From Buxus sempervirens (Eukaryota > Streptophyta > Magnoliopsida > Buxales > Buxaceae): a DNA stretch of 64,000 nt. Under the pieces are notes generated by a model. That model ran no database searches and had not been told where the DNA came from. It saw only the letters and a list, made by a program, of their open reading frames with translations. Shown here in pieces: positions 10,137 through 22,522 of the stretch. How positions within the stretch are numbered: the first letter of the stretch is position 1; every line of letters starts with the position of its first letter. The position numbers and the translations under genes are program-made. The stretch is taken from the NCBI GenBank assembly GCA_947561395.2, contig OX387184.1:5580001-5644000 (forward strand), in the 5' to 3' direction.

Positions 10137-11984
10137 TCAACGAGCTGTTATCGGGCTAATAATTTGAATGCTTTCCTCTCCTACACCAGAAGTCCAAGAC
10201 CTTTCTTGTGATAGAGAAGATGTCTGACAGAGAACAGAGAGGTTAAAGACTACTTCTCCCATGGTAGGCCTAGCTGAAGGCTTCTCTGAAGTGCATGCTC
10301 TAGCCAAAGCTGCTATGCTCAGAGCATTTTCGATCGGATAATTCTCCAAGCGTGGATCCATCCATCTTCGTAGCCTCTTCTCTCTCTTCTCTTCAAAATC
10401 CAGGATCCCCCTTATATCCTTCCACAGCATGACCATGTCACCAGCTTCTTTTGTTTCCATGGCCTTTTTTCCTGACAGCAATTCCAGCAGAATGATGCCA
10501 AAAGCAAAAACATCAGCTTGTGGCATCAAAGATTCTGTAGCTGCTCTGGCCATAAAAAAATTTGCTATCTTGGCCTTGAATCTGGAGTCAAGAAGTATGT
10601 TACTTGTTCTTATATCCCTGTGGACAATGCTTGGATGAGTGTGTTCATGCATGTACTGAAGTCCATTAGCAACATCAAGTGCTATGCTCAACCTCTGATT
10701 CCATGTGAGGCAAGTCACGGAGCTTGAAGATGAGGAAGCCTTGGGGTACAACCACTTGCCAAGTGACCCATTTTCAGCAAATTCATAGACCAGGAAACAA
10801 TTCCCTTCTGTGTCAGATGAAAAACCCATCAACTTCACCAGATTTGCATGATTCACTTTCTGTAATATCTTCAACTCCTCTGTGACATCTTCTCTGGTCT
10901 TCTTTATTGCAAAGGTCTCTCTGTCAATTATTGCCATGTATACTGATCCTCCGATCCTGTACTGCTCATTCAGATTCAAGGTTGCTTCCATAATCACTTT
11001 AATGTCATACATGACAGGCTTATCTAGATAGTCTGAAACTCCAATCAACAGTTTATCCTGTATGGTCCTAGGACTTAAATTCTGGTCTTTAGATTCTTTC
11101 TTCAATCGAATCAGATCAATGATCTGCAAAGGAGATTCATCGGGGTCTGAAGTTTTCTTCCCGTAACACATGTAAAAATATATAGACAAGACCACCAGAA
11201 GGAAAACCACAATAGCACCTCCAACACATAAAACAATGATGAGTTTCCAGTGAGGTTTGGATTTTTCTCTCTCAAGAGCAGGGGAATGAGAAGGTTGAGA
11301 CAATACTGGTAATCGTGATACTGGAAAGAGCACCGGAAGGCCTACTGCAGTACTGAAATTTGGGTACTTATTTTCAGTTACAACATCAGATGTTGATGCC
11401 TCTAGTCTTCCACTCAATATCAGTACATCATCTCCGGGTTGCCAAACGTAAGTAAGGAGGAACTTAAGATTTTTCTCCAACTGAGCTTTTGTGGGGCACT
11501 TGCAGAATACTGGAAAGATCACTTCGACATCAATCTGCAAATTATTTGGATTCAGTTTGGGATTCAAATCTTGTACTACAAGATAATTGGTTAAGTTCTC
11601 AAATGCATTGATCGAAACCAAGTAGAAACTGTCACCCTCCTTGATATGATAGGAGATGTTTGCAAAGAAATGGTTACCAGTGCAGCCACAAGATACAGGT
11701 ACCAGTACTAATTGGTCAGGAAGAAGCTGAATTTCCTCTGATGCAAGATTACTAGCTCTCTGGATTGATAGTTGACTGACCCCAAAAAGATCTGATATCC
11801 TGGCAAGATCCAGGAAGTCTGGTGACTGAGCACGGTATAACACGTAAGTGTCACAGGATGCAGGTGAATTTGATGAGCATGAAAAGTCTGTGCCATTGGA
11901 AGGAGGTGATTGAGCTGTAATATGGGAAGTGCAACAGAATAGAAGAAGGGAAGAAAGAGCTCGCAGGGTGAGAAGTATCGCCAT
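10137..11984 (-). CDS. NFP: LysM receptor-like pseudokinase, NFP/NFR5 type (LYR clade)
   Basis: Intronless gene for a 615-residue protein. It has a signal peptide (about 1-25, ending THITAQ) and three LysM units with CxC spacers (PVSCGCTG, PVFCKCPT). A transmembrane helix follows at about 248-272, then a kinase-like domain. The ATP-site lysine (K361, FAIKK) and the HRD motif (455-457) are kept. DFG is replaced by NFF (from 475), and the sequence then jumps within about a dozen residues to DVFAFG, so the activation segment and APE motif are absent. This deletion is a hallmark of legume NFP/NFR5 and their relatives, which perceive lipo-chitooligosaccharides together with a LYK-type kinase in rhizobial or mycorrhizal signalling. 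The loss is a family trait, not decay: the frame is intact throughout. Whether it is a true NFP orthologue or another LYR needs a tree. Confidence 0.9.
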   Translation of the reverse strand: MAILLTLRALSSLLLFCCTSHITAQSPPSNGTDFSCSSNSPASCDTYVLYRAQSPDFLDLARISDLFGVSQLSIQRASNLASEEIQLLPDQLVLVPVSCGCTGNHFFANISYHIKEGDSFYLVSINAFENLTNYLVVQDLNPKLNPNNLQIDVEVIFPVFCKCPTKAQLEKNLKFLLTYVWQPGDDVLILSGRLEASTSDVVTENKYPNFSTAVGLPVLFPVSRLPVLSQPSHSPALEREKSKPHWKLIIVLCVGGAIVVFLLVVLSIYFYMCYGKKTSDPDESPLQIIDLIRLKKESKDQNLSPRTIQDKLLIGVSDYLDKPVMYDIKVIMEATLNLNEQYRIGGSVYMAIIDRETFAIKKTREDVTEELKILQKVNHANLVKLMGFSSDTEGNCFLVYEFAENGSLGKWLYPKASSSSSSVTCLTWNQRLSIALDVANGLQYMHEHTHPSIVHRDIRTSNILLDSRFKAKIANFFMARAATESLMPQADVFAFGIILLELLSGKKAMETKEAGDMVMLWKDIRGILDFEEKREKRLRRWMDPRLENYPIENALSIAALARACTSEKPSARPTMGEVVFNLSVLCQTSSLSQERSWTSGVGEESIQIISPITAR

Positions 11985-13520
11985 TTTTGTGTGCCTGGTT
12001 TGGTTGAAGAACTCTTTTTTATGTCGGTAAGCTCAATGCAAAGCGAATAAGGTTTGTTAGTGTGGTTCTTTCAGTCTCAATAAAATAACATTCTGCCTAA
12101 TAAGAATCGGAGGGGTTCCTTGTCTTGACTTCCCTATGAATGATTCTCCTTAGTTCCTTCTTAGAAGATGCTATATGATATTTTTGAGTAATAAATTATA
12201 TAATAATATATGCTGTTTGATAATTATGCAGTAACAGCATTTGAGTTATGAAAGCAATAATTTGTTCCAAGCTGACACCAAAAGCAACAAGATGGTGCAC
12301 GAAACCTATTCACCAATAGATGCATGTACAAGAGTTCTTGATCATATTGAACACGGCATGTGCTCTGTTTATATGGAAAAGGCAGAAGATATATCCCATT
12401 TTTGAACTATATCTTGCCAATAGCAGTGTTCTCATAACACAATTTTAAGAAAGACTAGATTGAAACGATATTATCTTGCACTCGTTTAGTTTTTGCTCAC
12501 CTGAACCAAATTCCAAAAACTGAACTTTTTTCTTTTTCTTTTTGGGTCCTTTTTTTGCGGTGACGAATCTGGGACTAAATTTTTTTCTCTTTTAAAATTA
12601 ATGCACTGAGGCCAGTTTCTACTTCATTTTTTTTCCTTTACCCTTTTTTCAATCTTATTGTGTCCTGTTACATTTATTTTAGTCAACATCATCATCACCA
12701 TAAACATAAGCCAATTCCCACCAAAGTAAGGTTGGCGATATGAATCTTTTCTCTCCATATTGTTCTAATTTAGGTTAATGTTTAAGTCTTGTTTTATTAA
12801 CTTTATGCATGTCTTTTTAGGTCTACCAATCTCTTAGGGCCCTTCAATTTACATCATCTCTCACTTTCTTACAAGTACATCTCTAGGTCTTCGCTTTATA
12901 TGCCAAACCACCTTCACTGTTTTATCCCTAATGCATGCTATACTTAACCACTTTTGAATATCTACACTTTGTATTTTGCCTTTTATAGTTTTATCACACG
13001 TCTATCTTAGCATCCTCTTCTCATATAGAATTTTAGAGGAAATGTTTAGTATAATCAGGGATTCTGGCTCAAGCAATTCACTGGGTAAAAATTAAGTTTA
13101 TTAAGCAATAGCTAAACCAATTTCCCAAGATGCAAAACAGAAAAGCATATTCCCAACAGAAATTATTCTGAAGATCCTCAAATCTGTAACGTCTTAGCTA
13201 CTGACTTGTAGCCTTGCAACTGGGGAGAGAACTGTATTTTATTATTGGTAAGAGTACAAACTTGATTGTCAAAAAAGCAACAAGAGCATACAAACACAAT
13301 GAAAAGGTTTAAATTTAGCTTTATTATATTTTAATCAGTCTTTGGCATCTGAAGATATAATCTATCAAAGGGATTGGTTTACTTCCAAAGGGTATAATTT
13401 TCAGTAACTTCTAATCATAAGGTTTAACTTGTATATGCTTATGCCCCAGGCTGTAATAAGATTGGACAGAGCTACATGTCGTGTAAAGAAAAGGTGCTAA
13501 CAGAAAAATAGCTTAATGAT
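11985..13520. other. Upstream region of the NFP-type gene and 3' flank of the DAR1-type gene
   Basis: AT-rich non-coding sequence. The first few hundred bases are the presumed promoter of the minus-strand NFP-type gene. A LINE 3' fragment lies at 12675-13040. Confidence 0.45.
12675..13040 (-). mobile_element. LINE 3' fragment (RTE/L1-like), antisense
   Basis: Read on the minus strand, this contains a short peptide pattern of the extreme C-terminus of a plant LINE reverse transcriptase (…KVVWHIKRRPRD… and GRPKKT-like residues). It ends in TTTGGTGGGAATTGGC and a GATGATG tail. The same tail occurs in the plus-strand fragment near 16160-16375. The fragment is 5'-truncated and its frames are interrupted. 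Confidence 0.45.
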
Positions 13521-16500
13521 TCAATAGGGGAAGCTCCCAGTCATGCGAATATGGTCAAGTGTAATCCGGAGGCCATATTTGAGCACTGCTCGATTACCGG
13601 CTCTGAATCCGTTTCCATATGCCGGAGAAGTATCTGACTCAATCTGGTGTTTAAAAAACTCCCCAAGCTGCCTTTCAAATTCAGATCGTTTGCCTTTCTT
13701 GGATGAAGTGGAAGTAGAGGATGATGAAGAAGTTGATGCAACATTACTGCCACTCCCTGCGATTACCTCTGAGTCCAGCCACATGTGAGCTAGCACCTGG
13801 CAGATACCTTCTTCAACATCCGGACTAAGAGAACGGTACCCTGACAAACAGCATCAACAAAATCAGCATCTTAGGTGTCAAATTCATACCAAAAAAATGG
13901 AGTACCTTTAAGCCGCAACCAAGCATGCATCAGCTCATGAGCCAGAATTGACCCAGTCAGCAACCTATATGCAGAAAGGTGAGAAACCATGCATCAAAAC
14001 ATTTCAAACAAGTATCATTCAAATAGAACTGATGATGATGTCAATCACATTATCACCAAAAAAAAAAATTTTGGGGGAGAAAGACTTGTAGACAACAAAA
14101 GTCTGCTGGAGTACAATGATCAGAAGCAGTACCTAGGGAGTCCATACAAAATAAGAATAGCTGTAACATCACATTGACGGATAAGCCTATATGGTTCTGT
14201 CATCATGCTAAGGATTCGTCCAGCCCCAAACAATGGCCTCCTCAGAATCTAGTATTTTCAAGGGAGAAAAAGAAATAGTCCTCTATGCAATAAAAAAATT
14301 TTTTATCAAATTTTCACTGTTATTCAATTGTTTATAGATAATGAAATTGAAATTTTCTTACAGTGCTGACAATCTGTTCCTCTGACAGGCAGAGTCCTCG
14401 AGTCTCAGGCAAGTGATGATGACCCTATCCATGAAAAGGATTAGCTTATATATAAAGGCAGAGCACATGGATTGAGATTAATACATAAGTGTTTACATAA
14501 TTATATCCTTACATTCTTTTCCCCCTCTATGGCCTCATTCAGTGCTTGTCTCTCAACCAGAAGTAATGGAATTTGCTGTTCCACTTTCATATTTAAACCC
14601 TCATAAAATTCTTGTATATCTATGTAAAGGGGTTGGCATTCGTGGGTATCCATGATCGAGGAGTCCAAACACTCAAGACAGAGCTTCCGCCCATCATCCA
14701 GGGATAAGTATCCAGTGTCTCTTGGCTGCACATAGGGAAGTGGTCAAAATTTCTTAGCAAATCTTGGGATACCATTGTGCTCCTTTGTCAGCTTGAAGAG
14801 ATGTCTTTCAAAGTTAAAAAGTACTTAATTCCAACTGACCTCCATTCGTTCACAACTACAACACCTAGGAGTACCATCATGCTCATGTGAGGGACAGTAT
14901 TTTTGAGCCCAAAATGGATGCGCCCGATATTCAACAAGACCAGCAGCATTTGTAGGAATCTAAAAGAAAATTCACAACCGTCACAGGCACACAGTCGGTA
15001 CGTATATCAAAGATAATAAATAAAATAGTAAAGCAGATGATAGAAGTGAAATGTGCAGCAGGAAAAAATGTCACAAAACATTATCACAAACACAAAACAT
15101 TCTAAAAGCAAAGGTATCATGGAAAACATTCTGATACTGTAAGCCTAGAACTATAGAAACACCTAAAGGAAGGCAACAAATCTTTTTCTCTGTTGAAAAA
15201 GTGAACCAGTTGACTGAAAACTGGGTATAAAAACTCAGAAAATCAACCAACAAACTATAATGACCAACCTGTCATCTCTAAGACAAGGAGACCACATTGG
15301 TATGGATGGTTGATGGTGAATCCATTATCACCATTTTGATAAGGTATAAGCTTTTGGGAGATGGGAATATAGCCTCCACATTTTGGCAAGTGAGCCATGC
15401 AATTTGTTAGGTTTTTATTTGAATGGCACTTCAGAGCTGGGAGACTAGAGAGGATGGGCAAAAGTCACTGATTTGGAATAACAAAAAACTGTAACTGCTC
15501 CTCAGATTCTGTTTGAACGGATTTACAATTTATATAATCACATTCTCGTTTTACCTTACGTAGTATCAGATTGATTTAGTAATCAATTTCCATTTTCCAA
15601 TATCCTAAGGCATACAAGAACTTGTAGCACTCTTTGATTTTGACACCTGATGCAAACCTCAAGTAATGATTAAACAGGGTCTTGAACTTTTAGCTTTTAA
15701 GCATTCCTGAAAAGGTAATATACACCAGTGGGTCATAATTAGATACTTACAAATTGTTTGCAAACATCACATTTTGGGTGATAAAGCTCCTTGTAGCAAG
15801 ACTTGTGATATGGGTAATCCCCAGACATAGAGAACTGCAGAAGAAACCAATCAGATGAGACCACTTACACCAAAGAAGGATCTGATAAGAATTAGAGCAC
15901 CTTGTTAACCAGTTCCAATCCAAAATAACACTAGATGATTACAACAAGATTTTGCACCTCATGATCAGAAATTGGCAAATTGCAACCATGACAAAGAAAG
16001 CATTCTGGATGCCAAACTGCACCCATGCAACTCAGATATCGTCCATGACCAATCTCACGATTACAACCAGCACAAGTCCTACAAAATTGTAGCATTAGAA
16101 GCGATGGATTAGTAAGGAGGGGAATTAACAAAACAATGAGAAAAGGTCTATACTTTTTCAGCACTTGTAAGAAGGTGTGAGAGGATACATATTGAGGGGC
16201 CTAAGAGATCAAGAGGAAGACCTAAAAAGATATGGAGGGAGTTAATATAACAAGAACTACATAAACATAAATTAACCGGAGATATAATTTTTGATAGAAC
16301 AGGAAGGAGAGACAAGGTTTGTGTCGTTGACCCCACTTTGGTGGGATCTGGCTTATGTTGATGATGATGATGGTGTAGCTAATTTTTATTTTCAAAGAAA
16401 CCAAAGTGACATATCATGGTTTTTGTAGACAGGTTCAACATATGATGCAGATGAATTATTACACAAAAAGGTGCGAAACTTTTTCTTTTGGAGGAAGAGA

Positions 16501-18295
16501 GGGAGGAGGGCGGGTGTTGCGGGGAAAGGGAGATCCCAGTTGAAACCCAAGAACCCAATACCTAAACCCTGTAATAAAGGAGACTGGTATTGGTATTGGA
16601 TGAGAACTATTTCCGCTTTCATGTCGAGGGGGAGACTCCATGTTCAAACTTTCTTGCAGAGCTCTGGCAAGTTGTTCATCTTCCTCCAGATGAGATCCAT
16701 TATCAATATCTAAAAAGGGAAATAATAAATAGTGAAAAAATGGAGCATATTAGTACTTTTATTTCACCATATAAGAAATGTATTTAAGTAAAAGTGTCAT
16801 AAGGTTAACGATAAACAATGGAGGTATAATGTTAAAACACAGCTGCAAAGACTCGCTTAGTAGCTTAGTCAATGGTAGACAAGAAATTTTTTTAATAAAA
16901 ATTATCAATCCACTGCTCATTCTATCCAATAACAGGAAAGGAAAAATCTTCAATGATTAAACAGCAACTCCGATGACATAAAGAAGTGTCCACAACCAAC
17001 AGCATCAGAAACAAACCATTGAATATGCTTTTTCTTTCTTTCTTTCTTTTTTTTTCCGACTGACACACAAACTCTCTCCTTTCTCTGTGCGTGTGTATTC
17101 GTATGGATGCAAGATTTTGTTGGACACTAAAATTAGCTATAGAACATTCTTTTGGACAGGAGAATCCATGCTAGCAAACATTCTTTCTGAAAAATAGAGA
17201 AATAAACACATAAGGGTGCCAAATTTTTTACTCCATGTCCAGTACATGTAGAGGTGTAATATAATGGTTGGTAATTGACCTCATTACAAGTTTCCAAAGC
17301 ACATTAATCACAACAGGCTCCCACAAATCCTGGTATTTCATGAAAAATCAAGAGTCCGTCATGAAATGGAAAAGCGTATACATCTGTCTTAGAAAAAAAA
17401 ATCATATAATAGCAACTAAACAAGCATAAAACCATTACACATCATATAGAAAACATTCTGTTACTTCACATTTTTCAGATTTATTTTTTGATGTTTAATT
17501 TCAAACCAATTTCAGATTTTTACAAACAAATGAAGTAAAGAACATCAACTATATCAACCAACTTTCATCTTTACTCACCAATCACATTTTTCCCCTTCTT
17601 CTCTACTTCTGAAAGAGAGATCGCAATAGCACGATCTATGTCTTCATTCTCAGACTCTGATAAAGCATCCTATATTCATGTTAACCAGCGAAACAAGTTT
17701 ATCAGGGGAAGAACATGGCTAATAGACACAATCATACTATCGTCTAACCAAAGGAACATTACATACAAGAAATACCAGACACAAGGTATCCTCTTTGCTG
17801 CCATAACTTGAGAAAAATGTAAAGTGGAATCCTATTTCCAGATAAATGTGAAAGAAAATGTAGCATAATAATACAGGAGTTACGATCTCAACAACATTAG
17901 ACCCTAACTAGTTAAGCATAAGAGAAAGAGACAGACATGGTCAACCTTGGATTTTACTAAGACATTAGAATGATTTTATTATAAGGGTTTGAGATGACTT
18001 CAATAATGTTATTCTACATCATCCTAATGCATAATTAAAATATATAGCATTCCAGATATTAAAAAAATTAGTTACTGTTTCATTGAGAACTCCAAGAATA
18101 ATGGCTAATGATGGGTTATCTCTCAACTATTATATATGCATTAACATGATTCCAAATTATGCAAGCAACAATATGTGAAATTACCACAGAACAAGAAGGC
18201 TCATTCCAAACTCCATCATCTCCATATTTTCCATGATATTGACCTTGTGAAATCCTATGGCTGGAACCTTTGAAAATTTTGCTCAGCCAACCCAT
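13521..18295 (-). CDS. DAR1: DA1-related protein (DAR1 type): UIM, LIM domain, zinc metallopeptidase
   Basis: Eleven coding exons: 18295-18185, 17669-17579, 16709-16562, 16078-15958, 15834-15751, 14959-14840, 14725-14513, 14424-14362, 14248-14133, 13964-13906 and 13840-13521. They sum to 1446 bases (481 residues) with every phase consistent. The start [13 protein letters not shown] is the characteristic N-terminus. Two ubiquitin-interacting motifs lie at about 45-62 and 76-91. A LIM domain opens at CAGC (about 119) and a second zinc-binding module follows. HELMH at 365-369 is the metallopeptidase motif (HExxH). DA1 proteins are ubiquitin-activated peptidases that limit organ growth by cleaving growth regulators. 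The remembered sequence fits DAR1 better than DA1. The protein lacks the long charged insert of Arabidopsis DAR1 and so is shorter. A good acceptor at 18323 suggests an intron within the 5' untranslated region. Confidence 0.93.
16160..16376 (+). mobile_element. LINE 3' fragment (RTE/L1-like) in a DAR1 intron
   Basis: Lies in the intron between the third and fourth coding exons of the DAR1-type gene, on the opposite strand. A short frame reads [11 protein letters not shown], the pattern found near the end of plant LINE reverse transcriptases. It is followed by CACTTTGGTGGGATCTGGC and a (GAT)n tail. Only the last ~200 bases of the element are present. Confidence 0.5.
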
Positions 18296-18321
18296 ATGCA
18301 AATGTTTCCTGTACAGTTTTG

Positions 18322-21300
18322 CCTGGAGTTAAGAGAAAAATATCTATTTATGCACGAGGAATACAGAATGTGGAATGGAAAATAATATAGCTGCTTAAAA
18401 CGTTTTGAACTACTAAAAAGAAATTCACATATCCTTCTGATTGAATATGATATAATGAGAGGCCTCTATGCAAGCACACTTCAAAGTCACCAAAATCTCA
18501 GGTGTCACAGATCTTAAGGTTGCAACTAAATTGAACATGCTATGTGACTGTACTGAGGTGATTACTTCAATAAGTGTTACCAACTCGTCAAGGAATATTG
18601 AAAAAGGAAAAAAAGAGAAGAAGAAGAAGGCAATTTTCACTCCGTTTACATCCAGCCTAGTTAACTCAGGGAAGCAAGGCAGCGAGTTTGATGAAACGGG
18701 TATCTAAATCCAATCCAATCATATGAGTACTACATCAATTAGCATATCAAAAACAAAGTAAGGTCATCATCTATCAGATATAAGTAACTTAAAATCGCTC
18801 GGATATGATATCAATATTCGTATTTCTGTAACCAAAAAGATGAAATTCCTCCCGCCGACATCTGCTTTAACTTCGTAGTATATAGCACATGAAAATTTTC
18901 AATAAAAAGGAGAAATAAATCAGACCATGATCAGCAATTCACCTCAGAAATACTAAAATCTGCAGAAATAGTGGAAATATACGAGACCCATGTTAAATGA
19001 AGTATCCAATTCGCTACATGGGATTATCACGAGGAAGAGATGCAGTCAGAAGATTGTCTCAATTGGAGCTGTTTAACCAGAGAAGAATCTAATGGATCAA
19101 AATGTTCAAGGGGGAAAAGAAGAGGAAGAAAAAAACGAGAGAGAGAGAGAACCACTCCACGATCCTTCTTGGGCCTGCATATGCAGTGGAACATTCCAGT
19201 AAAAATAAACCCAGAAAGAAAGAATGGAAGAGGCCTCAAATTTCCCTCACATCCAAGTCAAAAGCTACAACAACCAACTGATAGTCCTTTTTTTTTTGGT
19301 CCTTTTCCTAGTATCTTTGTTCAAATCCCAAAAGGGTGCAAGGAAAAGGCCTCAGAATTCAGTTGGGTATTCCATCCGCATTTCTCTTGCTTTTTGCATG
19401 TGGGTCCCCCAACTTTTGTCAAAAAAAGTCTTAAAATGGTGGGGAGAGAGAGAGAGAGAGCAACGACTGCTAATATTTTATCTCGATGTAATGGGTTCTG
19501 TGATGCAGTCTCATACTTGGTTCTGTAGACGAGGGAAGTAAAAAATGAAAGAAGGGTTAAGAAACTCAACAATCTGGTTTCTGAAAAAACTGAGACAAGT
19601 GGTTGTCTGCTTGTAAAGATTAGTAATACTAAAAGACCAACTATTTGATAAGATTCCCAACTCAACTACCAATAAAACAAGACAAACAAAGAACGAAATT
19701 AATGAAAATATGATTTCACCAAACAGAAGTTTTGAAAATGATCCCTGGAAGGAAAAAATTGGCACGACTTTCCCGTCCTGGTTTTCACAAATGGTCTTTT
19801 CTCTTTCTACAGAAGTTCGTGTAGGAAGAGAATGCCATAAGCAAGTCATCCATGGATTCAGAATTAGGCCTCTAAATTATTCTGAATACCGGTTCTCCTT
19901 TTTTACTCAACTTTGTTTCCCATTTTCAGTTTTCCAACATACTCTCTTATAACTCCATTTTTTTTTCCTTTCTTATTATAATGAAACCTGGATGTGCAGT
20001 GTAATAATTCAATAATGAGCAAGTGGAACGCATATATGGGCAGGTACCCATGATTCCATTGGTCCCCATCAACACATAGATGGAACCCTGACTAATAGAT
20101 GGTAATGGTCCTGTAATTCCAGACTTTTCCGGATTCTGCACATAAATATTACATCCATATAAAAGTGGCCAAAACATAATGAGGTAACGAAAAAAAAAAT
20201 CAACGGCATGAATGAAGAAGAAACAAGAGATGAAAAGCAAGAGAACCAAAGAGAAGTATTATTGTTCATCACAATCTCCACTTACGAAGAAACAAAACCA
20301 AGATAGCAAACAGAGTACAAGTCAGGTAAAAAGGGTCTTTCAAGTTAAAGAATCTGTCTTTTGCAAACAAAGTCAATATTGCCGGCTTTCTATTGTCCCC
20401 AACCCCAAGTTGACGAGGTTCAAACCTCATGAATAGCATAAGAAAAATTCTACAGCACCCTAAAGAGACCAAGATATCTCTTATAAGAAATTCTTAACTA
20501 GGCCTTGCTGTTGCTGCTATTGGGTTTCTGAGTAATTCCTTTGTAATCTACCTTTTAAAATAGGCTGGGAATGTTCTGATTGGCAGCTACATATATATAT
20601 TATTTTGGGGATTTGGTAACTGAATATAGAGATTCTCTCTTCAATTTTCACATTCACTTTAGCAATGTAGTAAAAACATGGATGCACAGGATCAAACTGA
20701 AATCTCTCTTTTCAGATAGAAAAGCTAAAAAGAGGTAGCCTTAAGAAAGGTGAGAAAGATCTGGTAATCTTTTTAATGTTATTTGGTTACCAAAACAAAT
20801 TGATTCTTGATTATTATTTTAATACTTTATTTTTATGTAAAGGTATTGTCAAGGCAATTTTGGATTCTTCTATTTTCCCATCTGGCGTATAATGATCTGG
20901 AAGCAATCAAAGTTGCTCTAACGTACAATAATGTTACAATTTATCTTTTAATGCTTACAACAAACACCGAGATTCATTTTAATTATTTAACCTGTAAGTG
21001 TTTTAGAATTAATTTGAATAGGAGGGAATACATTATCTCATGACTTCAGTAGGGGAGTAGGAAGAGACACTGAGAACAAATAGTCCAATAAAGTGTCATG
21101 ATCATCAGTGCCTTACATTTATAATCAAAGCCCACTTTCTTTATAAGACAAATTATTCTTGTTCGGACTTGGGTACTGAGCTTTCAACCTGAAAATGACT
21201 TGTTCATTCTTGCTCTTCTTAATAACAATAAAATAGAATTTCAAAAAATCAAACAGAACCGGTTGGTCAAACCACTAATTTCATATCTCAAATGGTTCTA

Positions 21301-21600
21301 GTCGAAGCTCTGTTCAGAGCTTGACTGCAGAACCAGTGCCAACTAATAAAAACCAAGGATTTCCATCCTCCAGTTCATGGTCTAGTTTTTAAAAGATCGA
21401 TAAAAATGCCTTTGATGCCATCTAATTGAAAAGTAAATTGGTCATTTTGATTCATAAAAAAAAATTAAATAGAAAGAAACAAACACACTCCTTGCCGACC
21501 TTGCTTTGTGTCCCTTTCACATAATTTATTCCAAGACCTCGTTTCCTACCTCCAACTCTCTCGTCATTTACCAATTCTCAGGCGTTAGCGATGGCTTCAG
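18322..21600. other. Upstream region of the DAR1-type gene
   Basis: Probably holds the 5' untranslated exon(s) and promoter of the minus-strand DAR1-type gene. On the minus strand the stretch near 19130-19160 is CT-rich, as many plant leaders are, and a GA microsatellite lies near 19444-19461. An open plus-strand frame of 162 codons at 19040-19528 is purine-biased and unlike any known protein, so I do not call it. The first transcribed exon cannot be placed without RNA data. Confidence 0.35.
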
Positions 21601-22522
21601 CCACTAGCCTTAATCCCTTTTCTGCAAGAGCAATCTCAAGGGTTTATGGTCGGAATTATGTTTCTCAGTTAATTAGCATCTGTAATATGTTGATAGGGTC
21701 ATCTTGTATTTTCTCCGTTTTGGTTTTTGTTGATGTACTCTGGATCTTTTTGAATGAAAATGCCTAGGTATATTTTTCCTAAGAAAAAAAACTCTCGTCA
21801 CCCTGTTCTTTTCCATCAATGTGGCTTTCATTCTCTCTCTCTCTCTCTCGGCATTTGATCTTTCGGTATGCAACATGATTTGATAATATTCATCTCCATT
21901 TATTGCTTATACTGTGGTACCCAAACAGTGATTTGATTTAAAAGTATCAGGCAGTCCATATGATGATGCTTACTTGACAGATTATGATATGAATATTAAT
22001 GAAGAAATAGTTTTAAAGGATGATGTAACATCACCACGCGTCTAAAATGTGTAGAAAAATTTAAGGATTCATGGAATTGTACTTCCAATCTTGCGACTTT
22101 AAATCCTTTTTAACTCTCATATAAAATATTCATGGGTAAAAAGATTTGATGGGCTGATGGATTAAAGAAGGAAAAGGGTTTGGAGTTCATAAAAGAGTTT
22201 ATCTTGAATCTTTGATTAACGGTTGTGGAAGTGTGCACGTAAGAAAGCAACCTGACCTGCTGCAGTGGCTTTCAACCCTCATTAAAAAACAAGAGGTTCA
22301 AAACGTTGTTTTCACGGATTTGTCTTCTGAAAAAGATTGCAATTAATCAGAACTATTCGAGATGCGAATTTTGAGATTAGGGCCTACATGTTCAGTGGTC
22401 TTGGTGGCCGAAGTGATGGGGACAACAAAAGGTGACTCATGTTTGCCGAGCAAACTTTGGGTAAAAAAAAAGGCCAAATATATCAATGGAAGCGTTGTTG
22501 CGTTAAATCGATTGGTCTTGGC

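Noticed and set aside
19040-19528. 162-codon plus-strand frame
   Set aside because: Purine-rich, antisense to the probable DAR1 leader, with no recognisable motif; overlapping frames of similar length exist on both strands.
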